NCBI GenBank assembly: GCA_021781835.1
Contig: JAJXWD010000024.1
Coordinates: 1 to 41,160, forward strand
DNA length: 41,160 nt
Direction: 5' to 3'
DNA from: Pseudomonadota bacterium
GTDB lineage: Bacteria; Pseudomonadota; Alphaproteobacteria; Acetobacterales; Acetobacteraceae
The stretch's first letter is position 1, and each line of letters starts with the position of its first letter. Below, in pieces: positions 8,635 to 16,899 of the stretch. Both the position numbers and the translations under genes were made by a program. The notes beneath the pieces were generated by a model that had not been told where the DNA came from, ran no database searches, and was given only the letters and a program-made list of their open reading frames with translations.

Positions 8635-9627
8635 TCAAAACAGTTCCACCTGCCCCCCGGTTTTCTTCGCCTCCGAGAGGCTGCCCTCCATCACCAGCCA
8701 TTCATGGCATTGCACCTGGTTGCGCCCGCGCTGCTTGGCCACATAAAGCGCCTCATCGGCCCGCCCAAACGCCACCGCCCCGGTATCGCCCAGCTTCACC
8801 GCCCCAAACCCCACGCTCACCGTCACCCGCCCCACCTGCGGAAACACCGCCTCCGCGATCCGCGCCCTGAACATATCCAGCGCCCGCCAGGCGCTTTCCA
8901 GGCTTTCCTGGCGCAGCAAAATCAAAAACTCCTCACCGCCGAAGCGAAACATCTCCCCCAGCTCGGCAAAGCTCGCCTCCAGCAGTCGGGCCATCAAAAT
9001 CAGCACCTCATCGCCGTATAAATGCCCGTATTCGTCGTTGATGCGCTTGAAAAAATCGATATCGACCAGGGCGATCACCGCCCGCTCCGCCTCATCGGCG
9101 GCCACTTCCTTAAATAAAGTGTTGAAGGTGCGGCGGTTGAGCAGCCCGGTCAGCTCATCGCGGTGGCCGTAATCGAGCAGCCCGACATGGTTGCCATAAA
9201 CCCGCATTAGCCCGGTCACCAACCCCATTTGCGGCACATCCAGCCGCTTCGGCATCACCAGATCGAGCAGCCCGGTCACCTGCCGCTCATCGCAGAGCGG
9301 AAATATATGCCGGGTCTGGCGCTGGTTCGAGAGCGCCACCTCCACCGGCTTGCGCGCCTCCACGCAATCGCGAAATTCCGGCCGCTCGGCCAGGGTCATT
9401 TCCATGCCGCCCGTGCCCCGCCCGTTCGGCAGGCTCACCCGCGCGCGCAGCCTGGCCTCACCGCCGCGCCCGGCCAGGCGCCATATCACCAGCCGCGTCG
9501 CCCCCGCGAGCCGGTACACGGCATCGGCAAAGAGCGTTTCGAGCGCATCCTTGTTACGCAGATGCGTCAGTTCGGCAACGGTTTCGAGCAGATCGGTCAT
9601 AAGGGTGGCGCCGATAGTCTCATCCAA
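8635..9627 (-). CDS. GGDEF diguanylate cyclase with GAF-like sensor
   Basis: Makes cyclic di-GMP from two GTP. Residues 1-150 form a GAF-like sensor region without signal peptide or membrane helix, so the protein should be cytoplasmic. The GGDEF domain begins at RDELTGLLNRR (156-166), has the metal site DIDFFKRIND (189-198) and an active-type signature GGEEF (230-234). The residues where the RxxD inhibitory site should be (about 221-224) read AELG, so product inhibition through that site is not expected. The start at 9627 has AAGGG upstream; the next ATG at 9600 lacks a ribosome site. No EAL domain is attached. A degenerate EAL protein is encoded 6 kb away on the other strand. Confidence 0.92.
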   Translation of the reverse strand: MDETIGATLMTDLLETVAELTHLRNKDALETLFADAVYRLAGATRLVIWRLAGRGGEARLRARVSLPNGRGTGGMEMTLAERPEFRDCVEARKPVEVALSNQRQTRHIFPLCDERQVTGLLDLVMPKRLDVPQMGLVTGLMRVYGNHVGLLDYGHRDELTGLLNRRTFNTLFKEVAADEAERAVIALVDIDFFKRINDEYGHLYGDEVLILMARLLEASFAELGEMFRFGGEEFLILLRQESLESAWRALDMFRARIAEAVFPQVGRVTVSVGFGAVKLGDTGAVAFGRADEALYVAKQRGRNQVQCHEWLVMEGSLSEAKKTGGQVELF

Positions 9628-9786
9628 CCCTTAAAATCCTGCCAACGCCGATAAATTGGTCCGGCTCCGGCCCCAATACCCCAGCCCAGCCCTGAGCGCG
9701 GCTCAACTCTTTGCCGCAGGCGGTAGCACTCTGGCCGAGAGGTTGTTATAGAGCGGCCTCATTCTATAGACCGAAGGTATGAGATC

Positions 9787-10551
9787 ATGGCCCGCCGCCG
9801 GCAGCTCTATGAAGGCAAAGCAAAAATCCTGTTCGAGGGCCCGGAGCCCGGCACCCTCGTGCAGTATTTCAAAGACGATGCCACCGCGTTCAACGCCCAG
9901 AAAAAGGGCACCATCACCGGCAAGGGTGTGCTGAACAACCGTATCAGCGAGTTTCTCATGCTCAAGCTGCATGAGATCAACATCCCCACCCATTTCATCC
10001 GCCGCCTCAACATGCGCGAGCAGCTGATCAAGGAAGTCGAGATCGTGCCGATCGAGGTGGTGGTGCGCAACATCGCGGCGGGCTCCATCGCCCAGCGCCT
10101 CGGCATCCCCGAAGGCACCCGCCTGCCCCGCTCCATCGTCGAGTATTACTACAAGAACGACCAGCTCGGCGACCCGATGGTGGCCGAGGAGCACATCACC
10201 GCCTTCGGCTGGGCCACCCCGCCGGACATGGACGACATCGTCCACCTCACGCTCCGCATCAACGATTTCCTCTCCGGCCTGTTTCTCGGCGTCGGCATCA
10301 CGCTGGTCGATTTCAAGCTCGAATTCGGCCGCCTCTACGAAAACGAGGAGATGCGCATCGTCCTGGCCGACGAGATCAGCCCCGATAATTGCCGCCTGTG
10401 GGACACCAAGACCAACGAAAAGATGGACAAGGACCGCTTCCGCCGCGACCTCGGCAAGATCGAGGAAGCCTACCAGGAAGTGGCACGCCGCCTCGGCATC
10501 CTCCCCGAAGCCGGCTCGCGCGACCTCAAAGGCCCCGAGACCATGCAGTAA
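9787..10551 (+). CDS. purC: SAICAR synthetase
   Basis: Phosphoribosylaminoimidazole-succinocarboxamide synthase: joins aspartate to CAIR using ATP in purine synthesis. The 254 residues match the bacterial monofunctional enzyme. Signatures include the N-terminal [11 protein letters not shown], the nucleotide-site region [10 protein letters not shown], and the C-terminal [10 protein letters not shown] and [12 protein letters not shown] motifs. An AAGG lies 8-12 bp before the ATG. It is the first gene of the purC-purS-purQ-purL run. The 113-bp gap to purS holds a long palindrome, so purC and the FGAM synthase genes may not be expressed at equal levels. Confidence 0.98.
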   Translation: MARRRQLYEGKAKILFEGPEPGTLVQYFKDDATAFNAQKKGTITGKGVLNNRISEFLMLKLHEINIPTHFIRRLNMREQLIKEVEIVPIEVVVRNIAAGSIAQRLGIPEGTRLPRSIVEYYYKNDQLGDPMVAEEHITAFGWATPPDMDDIVHLTLRINDFLSGLFLGVGITLVDFKLEFGRLYENEEMRIVLADEISPDNCRLWDTKTNEKMDKDRFRRDLGKIEEAYQEVARRLGILPEAGSRDLKGPETMQ

Positions 10552-10642
10552 AAAGTTTTTCGGGGCGTCTTTTCGTAAAAAAGGATGCAAGCCGTGGCCC
10601 CTTTTTGAAAAAAGGGGCCACACCCCCAAAAACTTTTGATCC
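10551..10642. repeat. Nested palindromic element between purC and purS
   Basis: An inner perfect 13-bp inverted repeat (10594-10606 with 10609-10621; arm GTGGCCCCTTTTT) lies inside an outer one: AAAAGTTTTTCGGGG (10551-10565) against CCCCCAAAAACTTTT (10623-10637), with one mismatch. It starts in the purC stop codon and ends 22 bp before the purS ATG, and its right half recurs at 1-40. It could act as an RNA processing or stabilising hairpin within the operon. Similar palindromes with AAAGTTTTT ends are, as far as I recall, frequent in Acetobacteraceae genomes. Confidence 0.75.
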
Positions 10643-10664
10643 TTTATCTAAAAGCGAGACTTTC

Positions 10665-10904
10665 ATGAAAGCCATCGTCACCGTCACCTTGAAGCACGGC
10701 GTCCTCGACCCCCAGGGCAAAGCCATCGGCCACGCGCTCCACACGCTGGGCTTCACCGAAGTGGGCGAAGTCCGCGTCGGCAAAACCATCGAGCTAGAGC
10801 TGCCCGCCCAGGACCCCGCCCAGGCCAAGGCCACCGCCGAGGACATGGCCCGCAAGCTGCTCGCCAACACGGTCATCGAAAGCTTCAAGGTCGAGATCGC
10901 ATAA
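10665..10904 (+). CDS. purS: FGAM synthase subunit PurS
   Basis: The small structural subunit that bridges PurQ and PurL in the three-part formylglycinamidine ribonucleotide synthase. The 79 residues have the usual PurS length and pattern: [21 protein letters not shown] at the start, [18 protein letters not shown] in the middle, and a closing helix and strand [19 protein letters not shown]. The upstream part of the open frame is an out-of-frame shadow of purC; the ATG at 10665 is the only sensible start. Five bp separate it from purQ. A short PurS matches the small-type PurL encoded downstream. Confidence 0.95.
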   Translation: MKAIVTVTLKHGVLDPQGKAIGHALHTLGFTEVGEVRVGKTIELELPAQDPAQAKATAEDMARKLLANTVIESFKVEIA

Positions 10905-10909
10905 CGCCC

Positions 10910-11572
10910 ATGAAAGCCGCCATCCTCCTGTTCCCCGGCATCAATCGCGAGCGCGACATGGTGCTGGCCGTCCGCCAGAGCTTCGGCCACGCCCCCCAGA
11001 TCGTCTGGCACAAGGAAACCGCGTTGCCCGCGGGCACCGACCTGGTCATCCTCCCCGGCGGCTTTTCCTTCGGCGATTACCTGCGCTGCGGCGCCATGGC
11101 CGCCCACAGCCCCATCATGCCGGCCGTCAAGGCCCATGTTGAGCGCGGCGGCTACGTGCTCGGCGTGTGCAACGGCTTCCAAATCCTCACCGAGGCCGGC
11201 CTCCTGCCCGGCGCCCTGCTCCGCAACGCCTCGCTCCGCTTCCTCTCGATGGACACGATGCTCAAAGTCGAGCGCGCGGACACCGTGTTCACCTCCAAAT
11301 GGCAAACAGGCGCCATCTTCCGCGCCCCCATGGCCCACGGCGATGGCAATTACAACGCCGACGAAGCCACGCTGGACCGGCTGGAGGGCGAAAACCTTGT
11401 CGCCTTCCGCTACGCCGATGAAAACCGCAACGGCTCGGCGCGCGGCATCGCCGGCATCTTCTCGCCCAATCTGCGCGTGCTCGGCCTCATGCCGCACCCC
11501 GAAAACCTCGTCGATCCGCTGATGGGCGGCACCGACGGCAAACCCCTCTTCGACAGTCTGGCCGCCGCATGA
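10910..11572 (+). CDS. purQ: FGAM synthase glutaminase subunit PurQ
   Basis: Class I glutamine amidotransferase that releases ammonia from glutamine for PurL. The 220 residues show the nucleophile elbow GVCNGFQIL with C87, the oxyanion region [18 protein letters not shown], and a His-x-Glu dyad near the end in GLMPHPENL. The stop codon overlaps the purL start (ATGA, 11569-11572), a coupling expected for subunits needed in fixed ratio. Confidence 0.97.
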   Translation: MKAAILLFPGINRERDMVLAVRQSFGHAPQIVWHKETALPAGTDLVILPGGFSFGDYLRCGAMAAHSPIMPAVKAHVERGGYVLGVCNGFQILTEAGLLPGALLRNASLRFLSMDTMLKVERADTVFTSKWQTGAIFRAPMAHGDGNYNADEATLDRLEGENLVAFRYADENRNGSARGIAGIFSPNLRVLGLMPHPENLVDPLMGGTDGKPLFDSLAAA

Positions 11573-13746
11573 GCACCGAAATCAATTTCGCCCTCGCCAA
11601 ATCCTTCGGCCTGAACGAAGCCGAATGGACCAAGGTCAACGAGATCATGGGCCGCGCGCCCAGCCTCACCGAGCTTGGCATCTTCTCGGTCATGTGGTCC
11701 GAGCATTGCTCCTACAAATCGTCCCGCGTGTGGCTGAAGGAGCTGCCCACCAAAGCCCCCTGGGTCATTCACGGCCCCGGCGAAAATGCCGGCGTGATCG
11801 ACATCGGCGACGGTCTGGCCGCCATTTTCAAAATGGAAAGCCACAACCACCCCTCCTTCATCGAACCCTACCAGGGCGCGGCCACGGGCGTCGGCGGCAT
11901 CTTGCGCGATGTGTTCACCATGGGCGCGCGCCCCATCGCCAACCTCAACGCGCTCCGCTTCGGTGACCCCAGCCTCCCCGTCACCAAGCGCGTGGTCGAT
12001 GGCGTGGTGCGCGGCATCGGCGGCTACGGCAATTGCGTCGGCGTGCCCACGGTCGGCGGCGAGGTGAATTTCCACCCCTCCTACAACGGCAACCCGCTGG
12101 TCAACGCCATGACCGTCGGCATCGCCCGCAAGGATAAAATCTTCCTCTCGGCGGCGGCTGGCATCGGCAACCCGGTCATCTATGTCGGCTCCAAAACCGG
12201 GCGCGACGGCATTCACGGCGCCACCATGGCCTCCACCGAGTTCGATGCCTCGTCGGAAGAAAAGCGCCCCACCGTCCAGGTTGGCGACCCCTTCACCGAA
12301 AAGCTGCTCATCGAGGCCTGCCTGGAGCTGATGCAGACGGATGCCATCGTCGCCATCCAGGACATGGGCGCCGCCGGGCTCACCTCCTCCTCGGTCGAAA
12401 TGGCCGGCAAGGGCGGCGTCGGCATCGAGCTGAACCTCGATAACGTGCCCCAGCGCGAACCCAACATGAGCGCCTATGAGATGATGCTCTCCGAATCCCA
12501 GGAGCGCATGCTGCTCATCCTCAAGCCCGAGCGCCGCGACATGGCCCGCGCGATCATCGAGAAATGGGACCTCGACTACGCCGAAATCGGCACCATCACC
12601 GCCACCGGCCGCATCGTGGTCAAGCATAACGGCGTCACCGAGGCCGACATCCCCCTCGACCCCCTGGCCGAGGCGGCGCCGCTCTACCGCCGCCCCTGGG
12701 TCGAAACCCCCAAGCCCGCGCCGCTCGGCCCGGTCGATCTCACCACCCCGCTCGACCAGGCGCTGCTCAAGCTCATCGCCTCGCCCGACCTGTGCTCGCG
12801 CCGCTGGATTTACGACCAGTATGACAGCACCGTCGGCGGCCAGACGGTCAAGCGCCCGGCCCAGGCCGACGCCGCCATCGTCCGCCTCGAAGACAGCCCC
12901 CGCGCCCTCGCCATCACCACCGACGTCACCCCCCGCTATTGCGTGGCCGACCCGGTGGAAGGCGGCAAGCAGGCGGTCGCCGAAACCTGGCGCAACATCA
13001 CCGCCACCGGCGCCAAGCCTCTGGCGATCACCGACAACATGAATTTCGGCAACCCCGAGAAGCCGGAAATCATGGGCCAGTTCGCCACCTGCATCCAGGG
13101 CATGAAGGCCGCCTGCGAAGCCCTCGACTACCCGGTCGTCTCGGGCAATGTCTCGCTTTACAACGAGACCGAGGGCCGCCCGATTCTGCCCACCCCGGCC
13201 ATTGGCGGCGTCGGCGTGCTCGATAACGCCGCCCAGGCCGTCGGCTACGCGGCCGCACCCGGGCTGGAGCTGGTGCTCATCGGCGAAACCCAGGGCCATC
13301 TCGGCCGCTCGCTCTATCTGCGCGAGATTCTGGGCCGCGAGGATGGCCCGCCCCCGCCGGTCGATCTCGCCGCCGAGCGCCGCAACGGCGATTTCGTGCG
13401 CGCCCAGATCCTGGCCGGCACCATCCAGGCCTGCCACGATGTCGCCGATGGCGGCCTGGCCGTCGCCCTGGCCGAAATCGCCCTGGCCTCCAATGCCGGC
13501 ATCGCCCTCACCCCGGAAGCCGACGCCGCCTTCTGGTTCGGCGAAGACCAGGCCCGCTATATCGCCGCCCTGGCGCCCAGCGCCCTGGCCGGTTTCCTGG
13601 CCGCAACCCAGTCCGCCGGTATTCCCGCGCAGCATATCGGCCGTACCGTCATGGAGAATAAATTGACTCTCCCGAACGGCATTGCCATATCCTTGCCACA
13701 GTTGCGCGACGCCCATGAGGGGTTTTTCCCCGCATGGTTCGCTTGA
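11569..13746 (+). CDS. purL: FGAM synthase large subunit PurL (small type)
   Basis: Catalyses the ATP-dependent step from FGAR to FGAM with ammonia from PurQ. At 725 residues it is the small-type PurL that needs separate PurS and PurQ subunits, both encoded just upstream. Motifs: SEHCSYKSS with the conserved H46, [10 protein letters not shown] (metal and nucleotide site), [20 protein letters not shown], and in the second half [14 protein letters not shown] and [11 protein letters not shown]. There are two AIRS-type halves in tandem. The frame is intact throughout. The long mirror frame on the opposite strand is a codon-bias artefact. Confidence 0.98.
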   Translation: MSTEINFALAKSFGLNEAEWTKVNEIMGRAPSLTELGIFSVMWSEHCSYKSSRVWLKELPTKAPWVIHGPGENAGVIDIGDGLAAIFKMESHNHPSFIEPYQGAATGVGGILRDVFTMGARPIANLNALRFGDPSLPVTKRVVDGVVRGIGGYGNCVGVPTVGGEVNFHPSYNGNPLVNAMTVGIARKDKIFLSAAAGIGNPVIYVGSKTGRDGIHGATMASTEFDASSEEKRPTVQVGDPFTEKLLIEACLELMQTDAIVAIQDMGAAGLTSSSVEMAGKGGVGIELNLDNVPQREPNMSAYEMMLSESQERMLLILKPERRDMARAIIEKWDLDYAEIGTITATGRIVVKHNGVTEADIPLDPLAEAAPLYRRPWVETPKPAPLGPVDLTTPLDQALLKLIASPDLCSRRWIYDQYDSTVGGQTVKRPAQADAAIVRLEDSPRALAITTDVTPRYCVADPVEGGKQAVAETWRNITATGAKPLAITDNMNFGNPEKPEIMGQFATCIQGMKAACEALDYPVVSGNVSLYNETEGRPILPTPAIGGVGVLDNAAQAVGYAAAPGLELVLIGETQGHLGRSLYLREILGREDGPPPPVDLAAERRNGDFVRAQILAGTIQACHDVADGGLAVALAEIALASNAGIALTPEADAAFWFGEDQARYIAALAPSALAGFLAATQSAGIPAQHIGRTVMENKLTLPNGIAISLPQLRDAHEGFFPAWFA

Positions 13747-13761
13747 AGAGGAACCAGCAGC

Positions 13762-13995
13762 ATGGCCATGCAGGCGGGTGAGATCGAGGCCCTGATCAAG
13801 GCCGCGTTTCCCGACGCGAAAATCACCATCGAGGATCTCGCGGGTGACAATGACCATTACGCCGCCACGGTCGTCTCCGAAGCGTTCCGCGGCGTGCCGC
13901 GCGTGCGTCAGCACCAGATGGTCTACGCCGCCCTGCAAGGTCGCATGGGCGGCGCACTTCACGCATTGGCGCTGCAAACCGGCGCGCCTGACTAA
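13762..13995 (+). CDS. bolA: BolA family protein
   Basis: A 77-residue BolA-type protein, the partner of monothiol glutaredoxins in [2Fe-2S] handling and iron sensing. It shows the short class II-like BolA fold: an N-terminal helix (IEALIKAAFPDAKITIEDLA), the GDNDHYAATVVSEAFRG strand region, and the conserved RVRQHQMVYAAL segment with the invariant histidine. AGAGGAA lies about 14 bp before the ATG. It sits between purL and grxD, the usual alphaproteobacterial arrangement, so BolA and Grx4 are very likely coexpressed and interact. Confidence 0.93.
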   Translation: MAMQAGEIEALIKAAFPDAKITIEDLAGDNDHYAATVVSEAFRGVPRVRQHQMVYAALQGRMGGALHALALQTGAPD

Positions 13996-14010
13996 GGATT
14001 CTTACGCCCC

Positions 14011-14346
14011 ATGGATAATCCCGTTTTCACCGACATTCAGAGCCGCATCGAGGCCGCCCCTGTGGTGCTGTTCATGAAAGGCACGCCGCTGTTCCCGCAA
14101 TGCGGCTTCTCGGCGCGCGTGGTGCAGGTTCTGCGCCATGCCGGCGTGCCCTTCGCTTCCGTCAACGTGCTCGAGGAGCCCGAGATCCGCGAAGGCATCA
14201 AGCAATTCTCCAACTGGCCGACCATTCCCCAGCTCTACGTCAAGGGTGAGTTCGTCGGCGGCTGCGACATCATCACCGAGATGTACCAGACCGGCGAGCT
14301 GCAAACCCTGCTGACCGAAAAAGGAATCAGCCAAAACGCCGCCTGA
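14011..14346 (+). CDS. grxD: Monothiol glutaredoxin, Grx4 type
   Basis: CGFS-type glutaredoxin that binds a [2Fe-2S] cluster with glutathione and delivers it or forms a complex with BolA. The 111 residues contain the KGTP loop (23-26), PQCGFS with active-site C31, and the glutathione-binding WPTIPQLYVKGEFVGGCDI segment. AAGGAT precedes the ATG. It follows bolA by 15 bp. The glycosyltransferase gene begins 13 bp after its stop and probably shares its transcript. Confidence 0.96.
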   Translation: MDNPVFTDIQSRIEAAPVVLFMKGTPLFPQCGFSARVVQVLRHAGVPFASVNVLEEPEIREGIKQFSNWPTIPQLYVKGEFVGGCDIITEMYQTGELQTLLTEKGISQNAA

Positions 14347-14359
14347 GCCCCCCGCGCCG

Positions 14360-15595
14360 GTGATCGTCTTCGTCACCGATGAACTGCCCAAGCCCGGCAC
14401 CACCGGGCACATGGCATTCAATTTCGCGGTGCTCGACTGGCTGCGCGCCACCGGCTTCCAGGTCCGCGTGTTCGTCACCGGCGAGCCGCAACCCTGGCCT
14501 GTCTCGCGGTATCGCCTGTTTCCGGTCACCGGCCCGCATGTGGTGCAGGCCGGCCGGTTTTTGCTGCCGCGCGGGCCTGTCTCGGCGCTGCGCATACTGG
14601 GCCGGGCGCTGCGCCGCCTCATCCCCGGCACGCTCACCCGCCGCCTGCGCAAGCAAGGGCTGGAAACCGCCGCCAGCCTCGGCCATTTCCCCCCGGCGCC
14701 CGATCTTCGCTGGTGCGCGCGCGCCATTGCCCGCCTCGCCCCCCACGCGGTCCTCATCGACACCATCTTCAGCGCCCCCCTGCTCGCCGAGCCGGAGCTG
14801 GCCGGTCTGAACTCGGTCATCCTCACCCACGATATTTTCCACCGCCGCGCCCAGGTCCTGCGCGCGGTCGGCTACCAGATCGAGCCCGCCAGCCTCACCC
14901 GCGAGGCCGAAGCCGCCCTGCTCGCCAAGGCCCGCGCCATCGCCGCCATCCAGCCCTCCGATGCCGCGCTGCTGCGCGAGATGTGCCCGCCGTCCCAAAC
15001 CGTGCTCACTGCCCCCATGCCGGCCTACCCCTGCCCGCGCCCGCGCCTCGTGCAGCGCATCGCCGGCCGGCTGGTGTTCGTGGGAAGCGCCTCACTCCCC
15101 AATCTCGATGGGCTGCGCTGGTTCTTCACCGAAATCTGGCCCCATCTCGAAGGCACCGGCGTCACGCTCGATCTGGTGGGCGAATGTGGCCTCGGCCTGC
15201 GCCTGCTGCCCGCCGGCGTCACCGTGCGCGGCGCCGTGGCCCAGCTCGCCCCCATTTTGCATCGTGCCCAGCTCGCCATCGCGCCCGTGCGCGTCGGCTC
15301 CGGCCTCAAGGTCAAACTGCTCGATTATGCCCGCCACGGGCTCTACACCATCGCCACCCCCGAAGCCCTGGAAGGCTTCACCCCAGACCCTGCCGCGCCC
15401 TTCATCGCCGCCGCCTCGCCGGGCGCCTTCGCGCAGGCCATCATCCGCCACGTCGCCACCCCGCCCGCGCCCGGCGCCGCGCTCGCCTATTGCACCCAGC
15501 ATTACGGGCGCGAAGCCAGCTTCCAAACCCTCCGCCAGGCGCTCGAAGACCAAACCCCCACGCCCCAGCCAGGCCTGCGCCACCTGCCGCTGTGA
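14360..15595 (+). CDS. Glycosyltransferase, GT-B fold (GT4-like)
   Basis: A 411-residue predicted glycosyltransferase. The start is GTG at 14360, which gives the typical opening strand IVFVTDELPKPGTTGHMAFN; there is no clear ribosome site, so it may depend on readthrough from grxD. The C-terminal nucleotide-sugar-binding half has FVGSASLPNLDGLRWFF, then a beta strand ending LDLVGECG, the VRGAVAQLAPILHRAQLAIAPVRVGSGLKVKLLDYARHG segment (the last part is the usual GT-B acceptor/donor cleft loop), and TPEALEGF. Such enzymes build lipopolysaccharide or exopolysaccharide. Donor and acceptor are not deducible. No membrane helices are seen. Confidence 0.85.
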   Translation: MIVFVTDELPKPGTTGHMAFNFAVLDWLRATGFQVRVFVTGEPQPWPVSRYRLFPVTGPHVVQAGRFLLPRGPVSALRILGRALRRLIPGTLTRRLRKQGLETAASLGHFPPAPDLRWCARAIARLAPHAVLIDTIFSAPLLAEPELAGLNSVILTHDIFHRRAQVLRAVGYQIEPASLTREAEAALLAKARAIAAIQPSDAALLREMCPPSQTVLTAPMPAYPCPRPRLVQRIAGRLVFVGSASLPNLDGLRWFFTEIWPHLEGTGVTLDLVGECGLGLRLLPAGVTVRGAVAQLAPILHRAQLAIAPVRVGSGLKVKLLDYARHGLYTIATPEALEGFTPDPAAPFIAAASPGAFAQAIIRHVATPPAPGAALAYCTQHYGREASFQTLRQALEDQTPTPQPGLRHLPL

Positions 15596-15748
15596 TTTTT
15601 TTCACCGCCAAACCCCCAAATTCTCCTCTGTCTCGGTCGTCCTTATCGAACCAACCCGGCAAAGTTTGCCAAAATTTTCAAAAAAATCTTTTCCATTCCA
15701 TTAACCTTTAAATCGCACGCTCGCCGTCATGTCACCGCGAGCCCGTTC
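15596..15748 (+). promoter_or_regulatory. AT-rich leader of the EAL gene with a palindrome
   Basis: This 153-bp gap is unusually AT-rich for the region. GGCAAAGTTTGCC (15658-15670) is a perfect palindrome around one central base, the form of a protein-binding site, followed by A/T runs and CATTAACCTTTAAATC. No convincing -35/-10 pair stands out. It probably contains the promoter of the EAL-DUF3253-ABC run. Confidence 0.35.
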
Positions 15749-16624
15749 ATGACCCTCCTGCTTCCCGCCGCCCCGCCGCTGCCGCCGCCCGCCACCGCCA
15801 CCCGCGATTTGCGCCAGCGCACCGCCCGGCGCGAAATCACCGAGCGCCGGCGCATGACCCTGCGCCTCCGCCACGCCCTGCAAGAGGGCGGCTTCACCCT
15901 GCACTACCAGCCCATCATCTCGCTGGTCACCGGCCTCGCGGTCGGCGCCGAGGCGCTGATCCGCATGCACCATGCCCGCCGCGGCCTCATCCCGGCCTCG
16001 CAGTTCATGCCCATCGCCGAGCGCTCCGAGGTCATCACCGACATCATGGGCTGGATGCTCGACACCGCCTGCCGCGACGCCGCCGCCTGGCCCGCCCATT
16101 TCACCCTCTCTCTATCCCTCCCGCCGGGCGCGCTCCGCTCCGGCCAGCTCCTGCGCCAGCTCCTCGAGTCGCTTTCGCGCACCGGCCTCGGCCCCGAGCG
16201 GCTGGAAATGAACCTCACCGAAGCCATGCTGCTCGATGACAATGAAGACACCATCTTCGCCCTGCGCGCCCTCCAGGGTCTTGGCGCGCGCCTGGCGCTC
16301 ACCAATTTCGGCGCCGGCTATGCCTCGCTCAGCACCCTCAAGCGCCTGCGCTTCACCACCCTCCGCCTCGACCGCTCCCTGGTCCAAAACCTCACCGAAC
16401 CCGCCGGCGCCGCCATCGTCCGCGCCGCCATAGAGGCCGCCCACGCCCTCGGCTGCGCCGTGCAGGCCGATGGCGTCGAGCACGAAACCCAATACCGCCA
16501 GCTTTGCCAGCTCGAGCTCGACGCCGCCCAAGGCAGCTATTTCTCCCCCCCGGTCGATGCCACCGAAATGGCCGCCATGTTCATGCCCGCCATGGGTGGC
16601 AGCCGGTCAGGGAATTTGCCATAA
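15749..16624 (+). CDS. Degenerate EAL-domain protein
   Basis: A 291-residue protein that is almost entirely one EAL domain after a Pro-rich, then Arg-rich, 40-residue lead. The fold is clear (HYQPIISL at 52-59, AEALIRMHH at 67-75 with EAL at 68-70, NLTEAML with E158, AAQGSYFSPP near the end). Several catalytic positions of c-di-GMP phosphodiesterases are changed: the DDFGTGYSSL motif reads TNFGAGYASL (T185, N186), the LKID lysine is R206, the AEGVE glutamate is D241, and the metal-site Asn of the VNxS strand appears to be Ser123. It is therefore probably an inactive EAL that binds c-di-GMP or a protein partner. It shares a compact run with the DUF3253 and ABC-exporter genes. Confidence 0.85.
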   Translation: MTLLLPAAPPLPPPATATRDLRQRTARREITERRRMTLRLRHALQEGGFTLHYQPIISLVTGLAVGAEALIRMHHARRGLIPASQFMPIAERSEVITDIMGWMLDTACRDAAAWPAHFTLSLSLPPGALRSGQLLRQLLESLSRTGLGPERLEMNLTEAMLLDDNEDTIFALRALQGLGARLALTNFGAGYASLSTLKRLRFTTLRLDRSLVQNLTEPAGAAIVRAAIEAAHALGCAVQADGVEHETQYRQLCQLELDAAQGSYFSPPVDATEMAAMFMPAMGGSRSGNLP

Positions 16625-16632
16625 GGGGCCGC

Positions 16633-16899
16633 ATGAGCACCGACCCCGCCGAAGCCGCAATCCTCTCCACCCTGGCCGCGCGAGGGCCGAGCAAATCCAT
16701 CTCCTACGCCGAGGCCGCCAAGGCCCTGGCCGGCAACCCGCCCGATGATTCATGGCATAAATCCATGCACCCCATCCGGCTGGCGGCCCAGCGCCTCGCC
16801 CGCGCCGGCCAGATCGAGATTTTGCGCAAGGGCAAACCCATCGACCCCGACAATCTCCACGGCGTGCTGCGCCTGCGCCTGAAAGAACAGCCGGAATAA
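16633..16899 (+). CDS. DUF3253 family protein
   Basis: An 88-residue protein of the DUF3253 type, a small winged-helix-like family of unknown function. It shows AAILSTLAARGPSKSISYAEAAKALAG, then SWHKSMHPIRLAAQRLARAGQIEILRKGKPIDPDNLHGVLRLRL, the arrangement of helices and a basic wing expected for the family. AGGGG lies just upstream and the EAL stop is 8 bp before the start. Its stop overlaps the start of the ABC transporter gene (TAATG), so the two are likely coupled. A nucleic-acid-binding role is possible from fold resemblance only. Confidence 0.85.
   Translation: MSTDPAEAAILSTLAARGPSKSISYAEAAKALAGNPPDDSWHKSMHPIRLAAQRLARAGQIEILRKGKPIDPDNLHGVLRLRLKEQPE

Noticed and set aside
9743-9770. TTGTTA-16-TATAGA as a purC promoter
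   Set aside because: Transcription would start at the ribosome-binding site itself, leaving no usable leader; I could not support it.
11410-13977. 855-codon open frame on the minus strand opposite purL
   Set aside because: It mirrors purL in a fixed codon phase, with Gly/Asp/Ala/His-rich content and no recognisable domain. High-GC third-position use on the plus strand removes stops from this frame.
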